From assembly GCA_900553205.1 (NCBI GenBank), contig USCK01000030.1:1-14980 (forward strand): a stretch of 14,980 nt of DNA, in the 5' to 3' direction. Positions within the stretch are counted from its first letter, which is position 1; every line of letters begins with the position of its first letter. The notes under the pieces are model-generated. The model was not told the origin of the DNA, did no database searches, and saw nothing but the letters and a program-made list of their open reading frames with translations. The position numbers and the translations under genes were made by a program. Below are positions 8,102-13,884 of the stretch, piece by piece. Source of the DNA: an uncultured bacterium (GTDB lineage: Bacteria > Cyanobacteriota > Vampirovibrionia > Gastranaerophilales > Gastranaerophilaceae).

Positions 8102-8539
8102 TTGGAAATAACTAATAATTTTAACACAACAGACGAACACTTGGGAAGACATGTTTTAGCAGAGTTTTATGACTGCGACCCTAATATTTTAAATAATAAA
8201 GATAGAATTGAAAATAATATGGTAGATGCGGCAATTGAATGTGGAGCAACTGTTGTTCAGAAATGTTTCCACATGTTCTCACCATTTGGTGTTAGTGGAG
8301 TTGTTATCATTGCTGAAAGTCATTTATCAGTACACACATGGCCAGAATTGGGCTATGCCGCAGTTGATTTGTTTACTTGTGGTAATAAATGTGATCCAAA
8401 AGTTGCTTATGAATTTTTGAAGAAAAAATTTAATTCTAAAAATGCTTCATTTACTCAATTAAACAGAGGTATTTTGAATCATGAAACAATGCAACTTACT
8501 CACAAAACATTTGAATTAGCTCAACAAATTGAAAGCTAA
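8102..8539 (+). CDS. speH: S-adenosylmethionine decarboxylase proenzyme (bacterial SpeH type)
   Basis: A 145-residue protein from the chosen TTG. It makes decarboxylated SAM, the aminopropyl donor for spermidine. The proenzyme cleaves itself between Glu72 and Ser73 in AESHLSVHTWPE, so Ser73 becomes the pyruvoyl group. His78 and Cys93 (in FTCG) are the other expected catalytic residues. The start region is odd. AAAGGAG (8086-8092) is 9 nt before TTG 8102, but an out-of-frame ATG at 8097 opens a four-codon frame (MNWK, stop) across the start. TTG 8069 or 8072 would add about 10 residues but put the Shine-Dalgarno inside the gene. No speE neighbour is seen. Confidence 0.92.
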   Translation: MEITNNFNTTDEHLGRHVLAEFYDCDPNILNNKDRIENNMVDAAIECGATVVQKCFHMFSPFGVSGVVIIAESHLSVHTWPELGYAAVDLFTCGNKCDPKVAYEFLKKKFNSKNASFTQLNRGILNHETMQLTHKTFELAQQIES

Positions 8540-8560
8540 GTTTTAGTTATAGATATACTA

Positions 8561-8594
8561 CATAAAACCACCAAAAGACATTGGTGGTTTTATG
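8561..8594 (+). terminator. 14-bp perfect inverted repeat: speH terminator and/or copG operator
   Basis: CATAAAACCACCAA (8561-8574) and TTGGTGGTTTTATG (8581-8594) are exact complements with a 6-nt loop. The GC core with flanking A4/T4 is terminator-like but lacks a T-run beyond the stem. It ends 19 nt before the ATG of the RHH regulator. A possible -10 TATACT (8554-8559) would put the start of transcription inside the repeat, so it could also be an autoregulatory operator. Confidence 0.65.
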
Positions 8595-8613
8595 TGGATT
8601 TAAGGATAAATTT

Positions 8614-8802
8614 ATGGCAAGAGTTTTAGTATCATTATCTCCTGATTTTTTAAATACAATAGATTCGTTAGCAGAAGAAGAACATAGAACACGCAGTGAA
8701 TTAATTAGAGAGGCGCTTAGAACTTATATGAGAAGAAACAAGTATATTAATACTGCTAAAGCTGACAACAATGCCTCTACTCTTGATTCTTTGCTAGATT
8801 AG
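8614..8802 (+). CDS. CopG/Arc-type ribbon-helix-helix regulator
   Basis: A 62-residue protein. The N-terminal strand ARVLVSLS (2-9) is followed by two helices containing TRSELIREALRTYM (26-39), the classic ribbon-helix-helix pattern. Such proteins bind DNA as dimers, usually at inverted repeats, and often repress their own gene. The ATG is set by AAGGA (8602-8606), 7 nt upstream. A longer frame from TTG 8581 lies inside the inverted repeat and is unlikely. No toxin partner is adjacent, so a toxin-antitoxin role is not supported. The stop codon overlaps that of the convergent minus-strand gene by 4 nt. Confidence 0.87.
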   Translation: MARVLVSLSPDFLNTIDSLAEEEHRTRSELIREALRTYMRRNKYINTAKADNNASTLDSLLD

Positions 8803-9530
8803 TATTTTATTTGATTAACAAAATATTCAATCCACTTGATAATAGTCGCAATTTCGTAAGGCTTCGGAATATATAAATCGGCGCCAGAATCAAGAACCAA
8901 TGTTTTGTCGTGATAAACAGAGGTTGCGATTATTTTTGCGTTAGCAAATTCTCTGCTGGTTCTCAGACGAGAACAGAGTTCTAAACCTTGCTTGTCATCA
9001 CCTGCATCTAATAGAATAATTGAAGGGTGGCAAAGCTCAGCTTCTTCTAATGTTGAGATTACATCATACCCTTGTAATTCTAGAGTTGTACGAAGTAAAA
9101 GCTCTAAAGCCGAATCTTTTTCAAAAACAGCGATTTTATTATTAAATTTATCGTTGTTAATAGAATTTTCACCTGCAATTTTGGGTCTATCTACTATATA
9201 ATTTGACTTGTAAGGTAATTTAGCAAGCGATTTCACTTGATATAACTTTGATAACAACTTTTCGGCATCATTATATGTGTCAAATTCACTCAATACAACA
9301 CCGATAGAAATTGATAAAAATTGTACTCTAATTCCTGCATATTCATCACCTTGCAAAAGCATATAACCACGTTTGAAGTCCTCATTTGAATAGAATTTTG
9401 GTGCTATTGTATCAAATGCAAAGCTCAAGAATGATGCAATTTTTTCTGCAGATGAAGGGTGAGTAATAATCAAGAATTCATTATCTGAGATTTGGCTCAA
9501 GAAATCATTTTCGGTTAATGTTGATTTCAT
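8799..9530 (-). CDS. C-terminal half of a degenerate GGDEF domain plus intact receiver domain (frameshifted partner of 9527-10081)
   Basis: A 243-residue frame. Residues 1-115 match the second half of a GGDEF domain, but the signature reads SDNEF (15-19) instead of GGDEF, so diguanylate cyclase activity is not expected. Residues 130-243 form a receiver domain: Asp175 (IILLDAG) is the phosphoacceptor, Thr203/Ser204 the switch residue, Lys223 (YIPKPY) the conserved lysine, and Glu137/Asp139 the acidic pair. There is no Shine-Dalgarno before the ATG at 9530, and the domain's first half lies in the preceding frame, which overlaps by ATGA. One extra base in the TTT at about 9542-9544 would join the two into one protein of about 430 residues. 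It is most likely one gene split by an indel, real or from sequencing. Confidence 0.78.
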   Translation of the reverse strand: MKSTLTENDFLSQISDNEFLIITHPSSAEKIASFLSFAFDTIAPKFYSNEDFKRGYMLLQGDEYAGIRVQFLSISIGVVLSEFDTYNDAEKLLSKLYQVKSLAKLPYKSNYIVDRPKIAGENSINNDKFNNKIAVFEKDSALELLLRTTLELQGYDVISTLEEAELCHPSIILLDAGDDKQGLELCSRLRTSREFANAKIIATSVYHDKTLVLDSGADLYIPKPYEIATIIKWIEYFVNQIKY

Positions 9531-10081
9531 AATAGCAATAAACGAACCACTCTATCGGCAGCAAGCTCTGTATAGATTTCTTTGTATGGTCTGAAATTAT
9601 CAATACTTATAAACAATGATGCCCAGTCAGATTTCTTTGAAATAACTCGTTTCAAAGCTCTAAGTGAATATTTTTTGTTAGGTAAAAGGGTTTTATTATC
9701 CAAATTTGATTCAATTTCTCTGCGCAAGTGTGCTTTTATTCTGATTTTAAATTCTTCAATATTAACAGGCTCACTGATAAAATCATCTGCACCACTTTCT
9801 AACACTTTAATCCTGTCATTTATATCTGCAGATTTTGAAAGAGCAACAATAATCGGACGCATATTGTAGGTAAGAACTCTGATTTTATTACAGAAATCTT
9901 CTAGTGGTTCTGAAATACTATCTGAAATTATTATCAAATCAGGCTCATTCTCTTGTATAAACTTGAAAGCGTCCCTCAAATTGTTCACAATTATAACGGA
10001 AGAATTTGCAGACTCTAACGCCTTTTTATACTTGGTAGAAAGTTCTTTTCTTTTATCTATAATTATTGAGTTACAGAGCAT
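9527..10081 (-). CDS. Degenerate receiver domain plus N-terminal half of a GGDEF domain (frameshifted partner of 8799-9530)
   Basis: A 184-residue frame. Residues 1-122 are a receiver domain with Asp54 as the probable phosphoacceptor and Ser82 at the switch position. The near-invariant KP lysine is replaced by Glu104 (SEPV), so it may not respond normally to phosphorylation. From about residue 128 a GGDEF domain begins (LLPNKKY, then SLFISIDNFRPY as the metal-site strand and ADRVVR), but the frame stops before the signature loop. That loop is found in the next frame downstream. GAGGA (10095-10091, minus) lies 9 nt before the ATG, and the start overlaps the kinase gene by 19 nt. With its partner it forms a receiver-GGDEF-receiver protein. 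Confidence 0.78.
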   Translation of the reverse strand: MLCNSIIIDKRKELSTKYKKALESANSSVIIVNNLRDAFKFIQENEPDLIIISDSISEPLEDFCNKIRVLTYNMRPIIVALSKSADINDRIKVLESGADDFISEPVNIEEFKIRIKAHLRREIESNLDNKTLLPNKKYSLRALKRVISKKSDWASLFISIDNFRPYKEIYTELAADRVVRLLLL

Positions 10082-10770
10082 TTTACATGATCCTCAATAT
10101 TGTAAGCAGGGAATTGAACCTCAAATTCCACACCTTTTTCTAAATTCTTGACTGAAATATTACCTCGCATTTTTTCAACAAGTGTTTTTGTAATATACAA
10201 TCCTAATCCACTACCTTGGATTTTACGAGTCAGTGGGTTATCAATACGAGAGAATTTCTCAAAAATTTTTTCTTTATCTTCTTCTTTTATTCCAATACCT
10301 TCGTCTTGTACTTTTATAATAACCTTGTTATTTGAATGAATTGTTATTATTTTTACATCTGTACCTTCATCAGAATATTTTGCAGCATTCTCTATCAGAT
10401 TAATCATTATTTGCTGGAATTTTTCTAAATCAACAGATATTGTAGGATTTGATTTATCAAACTCTTGTATAAAATTATGATTTTTATATTGTTGGTGAAC
10501 AATTTGAATCACAGGTTGTATTGAAGAATTTACACTTATATTTTTTAATATTACAGCTTCTTGTGGAATTTTTGTAACAGATAAAATATTTTCAACAAGA
10601 TTTATTAAACGATTTGACTGTTGCTCAATAATTCCTATAAATTTCTTTTTGCTTTCATCATCAAGCCTGTCCCAAGAAGCAAGCATTGTTTGCGCAAAGC
10701 CTCTAATGCTTGTTAAAGGTGTTCTAAGTTCGTGTGATACTGTTGAAATAAAATCTTCTTGTTTTGTCAT
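10063..10770 (-). CDS. Soluble sensor-less histidine kinase
   Basis: A 235-residue protein that begins directly with the HisKA domain: His13 in VSHELRTPLTSIRGF is the phosphorylated residue. The HATPase_c domain follows with the N box (INLIENAAKYS), the G1 box (DEGIGI), the F box (FEKFSRI) and the G2 box (GSGLGLYI). There is no transmembrane segment and no sensor domain, so it is cytoplasmic and must receive its signal through a partner. ATG 10770 is chosen over TTG 10788 because the TTG codon sits upstream of a TATAAT box within the promoter. The ATG lies 6 nt after that box, implying a leaderless mRNA. It is the first gene of the minus-strand operon, overlapping the receiver gene by 19 nt. 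Confidence 0.9.
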   Translation of the reverse strand: MTKQEDFISTVSHELRTPLTSIRGFAQTMLASWDRLDDESKKKFIGIIEQQSNRLINLVENILSVTKIPQEAVILKNISVNSSIQPVIQIVHQQYKNHNFIQEFDKSNPTISVDLEKFQQIMINLIENAAKYSDEGTDVKIITIHSNNKVIIKVQDEGIGIKEEDKEKIFEKFSRIDNPLTRKIQGSGLGLYITKTLVEKMRGNISVKNLEKGVEFEVQFPAYNIEDHVKCSVTQ

Positions 10771-10776
10771 ACCGAG

Positions 10777-10785
10777 ATTATAGCA
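10777..10785 (-). promoter_or_regulatory. Extended -10 promoter of the kinase operon (leaderless)
   Basis: On the minus strand TGC TATAAT (10785-10777) is a perfect extended -10. No good -35 lies 17 nt upstream, which the TG extension can offset. Only 6 nt (CTCGGT) separate it from the ATG at 10770. Confidence 0.65.
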
Positions 10786-10852
10786 CAAATCTTAATTGAG
10801 AGATAACATAATATCAAATACCCTGTAGATATAGGCATGAAATGGTTATTTG

Positions 10853-10861
10853 TGTTAGAAT
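10853..10861 (+). promoter_or_regulatory. Possible extended -10 promoter of the nucleotidyltransferase-uvrA2 pair
   Basis: TGT TAGAAT (10853-10861) is an extended -10 match about 36 nt before the ATG at 10898. No clear -35 is seen. It lies back to back with the kinase promoter in a short divergent region. Confidence 0.4.
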
Positions 10862-10897
10862 GTAAGCAAATAAAACACTTAAAGAAAGTTATAGACA

Positions 10898-11188
10898 ATG
10901 CTTAGTTTAAAAGATGAGTATTTGCAAGAATTGAAAGATATCTTCAACCGATACTGCCCCAAAGCTGAAATTTGGGCTTACGGCAGTAGATTAACAGGAG
11001 ATTGCCATTCAGGCAGTGACTTGGATTTGACGGTAAAAAGTTTTAATGAAGCTAATAAACATTTGTATGAATTGAAATCATTACTTAGTGATAGCAATAT
11101 TCCGTTTATAATTGATATTAATGAATTTGATAAATTGCCTGATTATTTTCAGGAAGAAATTAAAAAAGGATATGTAAGAATATTCTAA
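10898..11188 (+). CDS. Minimal nucleotidyltransferase (MNT) domain protein
   Basis: A 96-residue, single-domain protein. The polymerase-beta-like nucleotidyltransferase motif is complete: Gly29-Ser30-Arg31, the metal-binding pair Asp41/Asp43 in SDLDL, and the third acidic residue Asp73 in IIDIN. Known MNT proteins often pair with HEPN (HepT) toxins, which they AMPylate; others are of unknown target. No HEPN gene lies next to it. Instead the uvrA2 gene starts 15 nt downstream on the same strand. The Shine-Dalgarno is weak (AAAGAAAG, 9 nt from the ATG). It is either an orphan, whose partner is elsewhere, or functions with the ABC ATPase; the sequence does not decide. Confidence 0.88.
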   Translation: MLSLKDEYLQELKDIFNRYCPKAEIWAYGSRLTGDCHSGSDLDLTVKSFNEANKHLYELKSLLSDSNIPFIIDINEFDKLPDYFQEEIKKGYVRIF

Positions 11189-11203
11189 AACAGGTTAGAG
11201 TTT

Positions 11204-13666
11204 ATGGTTGATAAAATAAAAGTTCGTGGAGCTCGTGTCCACAACCTTAAAAATATTGATGTTGATATTCCACTGAATAAAATTGTCGGAATTGCAGGCG
11301 TGTCAGGTTCAGGCAAATCCTCTTTAGCTTTGGGAGTTTTATACGCAGAAGGCTCAAGAAGATATTTAGAAGCTCTTTCAACATATACAAGACGCCGTAT
11401 GACACAATCTGAAAAGGCTCTTGTTGATGAAGTTTTGTATGTTCCGGCAGCTCTGGCATTACATCAGCGTCCAACAATTTCGGGTATTAGAAGCACATTT
11501 GGCACAGGTACAGAGCTTTTGAACAGCCTTAGACTGATGTTCTCAAGACTTGCTCATCACTGTTGTCCGAATGGTCATTATTTAGAACCAACCTTAGATG
11601 TAGCAAGTGGCAAAGAACTCATTTGTCCTGTTTGTGGAGAACATTTTTTTGCACCATCAGCAGAAGAATTAGCTTTTAACAGTCAGGGAGCTTGCCCGAC
11701 CTGTAGTGGCACAGGTATTGTCAGAACAGTAGATGAATCAACTCTTGTTCCTGACGAGAATTTAACGATTGATGAAGGTGCTGTAGCTCCTTGGGGAACT
11801 TTGATGTGGTCTTTGATGACAGATGTCTGTCGAGAAATGGGAGTAAGAACAAACATTCCGTTTAAGGATTTGTCAGACAAAGAAAAAGATATTGTTTTCC
11901 ATGGCCCTGCAGAAAAGAAACATATTTTTTATAAAGCAAAAAACACAAACCAAGCCGGAGAACTGGATTTCACTTACTATAATGCAGTTTATACCGTTGA
12001 AAATGCTCTATCTAAAGTTAAAGATGAAAAGAGTATGAAACGGGTTGAGAAATTCTTAAAACAGGATATTTGCCCTGATTGCCATGGCAGCAGACTTTCA
12101 AAACGAGCAAGAGAACCAAAGCTAAGAGGAATCTCGCTTGATGAAGCCTGCAAAATGTCACTTTCTGAAATCATTACTTGGGTTAAAGGAGTTCCTGAAA
12201 CACTTCCAAAACCAATGTTACCAATGGCAAACAGTATATGTGACTCGTTTTTTGATATTGCAAAACGTTTGGTTGATTTAGGATTAAGCTATTTGAGCTT
12301 AGATAGAGCTACAACCACACTCTCTACGGGTGAGCGCCAGCGTATGCAACTGGCAAGAGCCGTCAGAAACAGAACAACAGGAGTTTTATATGTACTTGAT
12401 GAACCCTCTATCGGGCTTCACCCCTCAAATATTATAGGTTTGAAAGGGGTTATAAAAAGCCTGATTGATGACGGGAATTCTGTAATTTTGGTTGACCACG
12501 ATACACAAATATTGTCAACATCAGACTGGATTATAGAAATGGGTCCTAAAGCAGGTTTAGAAGGTGGAAATGTTATTGTAGAAGGCACAGTTGCAAAAAT
12601 TGAAGCCGATAAGAATTCAATAATCGGGAAATATCTATCTAACAAAGAAATCATCAAAGTTAAAAACAAAATTCAAAGCCAAGAAATGTTTGAAAACGGT
12701 AAAATTTTGTTAGAAACAGATAAAATCCATACCGTAAAGCCTCTAAAAGTAGATATTCCAAAAGGACGATTAACCGTAATTACAGGGGTATCTGGTTCAG
12801 GCAAAACAACAATGGTTTTAGAGAGCCTTGTTCCTGCACTTGAGGCAATCACATCTAATAAAAAACTACCTGAACATATCCTCAATATTGAAGCAGAGGG
12901 TATCAAACAGGTTAAATTGATTGATGCAACTCCAATAGGAATTAATGTCCGTTCAACTGTTGCGACTTATGCAAATATTCACGATGAACTGAGAAAAACT
13001 TTTGCAAAAATTTCTAAGGCAGAAGGGTTTGAATATAAAGCAGGTGATTTTTCGTATAATACAGGCAAACTGCGTTGTTCAACATGTGACGGAACAGGCG
13101 TGATAAACTTAGATGTTCAGTTTTTGCCTGATGTAGAAATCCCTTGTCCTGAATGTGGTGGGGCAAGATATGCAAAAATTGCCGAAAAAATAAAATATAA
13201 CGGTTATTCTCTGCCTGAGATAATGGAAATGAATGTCACAAAAGCGTTAGAAGTCTGTCAGAAGATAAAACTTGTACACCAAAGACTTGAAATATTACAA
13301 GAGCTTGGCTTGGGATATCTGACGCTTGGCGAAGCTACACCAAGTCTTTCGGGAGGGGAAGCCCAAAGACTGAAACTCGCAAGCGAAATGCGAAAAATAC
13401 AAACAGATTCTGTTTTTGTGTTTGATGAACCGACTATCGGTTTACACCCAAAAGATGTTGAAACCTTATTGAAGGTATTTGCAACCTTGATAGAAAACGG
13501 TGCAACCGTCATTGTAATTGAACACGATTTAGATGTAATAAGAAACGCAGATTATATCATAGATATGGGACCTGAAGGCGGTGAAGCCGGAGGGGAAATA
13601 ATTTTTGCAGGAACTCTAAAAGAACTCAAAAAATGCAAGATTTCTAAGACTGCAAAATTTATTTAA
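11204..13666 (+). CDS. UvrA2-type (UvrB-binding-domain-less) ABC ATPase
   Basis: An 820-residue protein, shorter than housekeeping UvrA (about 940). It has two ABC halves with Walker A GVSGSGKSS (32-40) and GVSGSGKTT (528-536), signatures LSTGERQ (373-379) and LSGGEAQ (715-721), and Walker B regions ending LDEP and FDEP. The zinc sites are Cys141/144/164/167 and Cys625/628/648/651. Between the first CP motif (121) and Cys141 there are only about 20 residues, where E. coli UvrA has about 130 including the UvrB-binding domain. It should therefore not recruit UvrB normally. Relatives include UvrA2 of Deinococcus and the drug-resistance protein DrrC. The first signature has Thr for Gly. No uvrB or uvrC is nearby. 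Confidence 0.93.
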   Translation: MVDKIKVRGARVHNLKNIDVDIPLNKIVGIAGVSGSGKSSLALGVLYAEGSRRYLEALSTYTRRRMTQSEKALVDEVLYVPAALALHQRPTISGIRSTFGTGTELLNSLRLMFSRLAHHCCPNGHYLEPTLDVASGKELICPVCGEHFFAPSAEELAFNSQGACPTCSGTGIVRTVDESTLVPDENLTIDEGAVAPWGTLMWSLMTDVCREMGVRTNIPFKDLSDKEKDIVFHGPAEKKHIFYKAKNTNQAGELDFTYYNAVYTVENALSKVKDEKSMKRVEKFLKQDICPDCHGSRLSKRAREPKLRGISLDEACKMSLSEIITWVKGVPETLPKPMLPMANSICDSFFDIAKRLVDLGLSYLSLDRATTTLSTGERQRMQLARAVRNRTTGVLYVLDEPSIGLHPSNIIGLKGVIKSLIDDGNSVILVDHDTQILSTSDWIIEMGPKAGLEGGNVIVEGTVAKIEADKNSIIGKYLSNKEIIKVKNKIQSQEMFENGKILLETDKIHTVKPLKVDIPKGRLTVITGVSGSGKTTMVLESLVPALEAITSNKKLPEHILNIEAEGIKQVKLIDATPIGINVRSTVATYANIHDELRKTFAKISKAEGFEYKAGDFSYNTGKLRCSTCDGTGVINLDVQFLPDVEIPCPECGGARYAKIAEKIKYNGYSLPEIMEMNVTKALEVCQKIKLVHQRLEILQELGLGYLTLGEATPSLSGGEAQRLKLASEMRKIQTDSVFVFDEPTIGLHPKDVETLLKVFATLIENGATVIVIEHDLDVIRNADYIIDMGPEGGEAGGEIIFAGTLKELKKCKISKTAKFI

Positions 13667-13694
13667 TTTTCTTTTTGTATAGCTCTTACACCAG

Positions 13695-13723
13695 TTGACA
13701 GCCCCTAGAACATAAGTTATAAT
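13695..13723 (+). promoter_or_regulatory. Fully consensus sigma70 promoter of the flagellin gene
   Basis: TTGACA (13695-13700), exactly 17 nt, then TATAAT (13718-13723): all twelve bases match. The expected start of transcription is near 13730, giving a leader of about 155 nt. No sigma28-type (TAAA / GCCGATAA) promoter was seen. Confidence 0.9.
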
Positions 13724-13729
13724 GTAGAT

Positions 13730-13884
13730 ATAGGAGTTATATCACGGATATTTAAAGGGGAAATACATTCGTGGTTGTTTATAAAGAAGGAAGCATTGTA
13801 AGATAAGACGGCTATTTTAGGTTTACCCACTAACAGAATAGCTTCCCAAAAGTGTTACTAATCATTCGAAAGTATCGGAGAGTA
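13730..13884 (+). promoter_or_regulatory. Long flagellin mRNA leader with possible peptide, hairpin and GGA motifs
   Basis: The leader holds GGA motifs near 13732, 13758, 13789 and at the Shine-Dalgarno (13877-13880), as CsrA-bound leaders often do. It also has a short frame at 13771-13806 and a hairpin in which GCTATTTT (about 13811-13818) pairs with AGAATAGC (about 13835-13842) with one G-U pair. No known riboswitch is recognised. Confidence 0.45.
13771..13806 (+). CDS. Possible 11-residue leader peptide upstream of flagellin
   Basis: GTG start, peptide MVVYKEGSIVR, TAA stop. AAAGGGG (13754-13760) lies 10 nt upstream, a stronger Shine-Dalgarno than that of flagellin itself. The frame ends just before the leader hairpin, as in attenuator-like arrangements. 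The evidence is positional only and the peptide resembles nothing I know. Confidence 0.3.
   Translation: MVVYKEGSIVR

Noticed and set aside
9527..9545. Programmed -1 frameshifting to join the two halves of the GGDEF protein.
   Set aside because: No X-XXY-YYZ slippery heptamer in the right frame and no clear stimulatory hairpin; a simple one-base indel explains the split better.
8005..10797. A 14-nt exact repeat, CACAAATCTTAATT, at 8005-8018 and 10784-10797.
   Set aside because: In 15 kb of AT-rich DNA a shared AT-rich 14-mer is near chance expectation. Only the second copy has an adjacent -10 box and gene.
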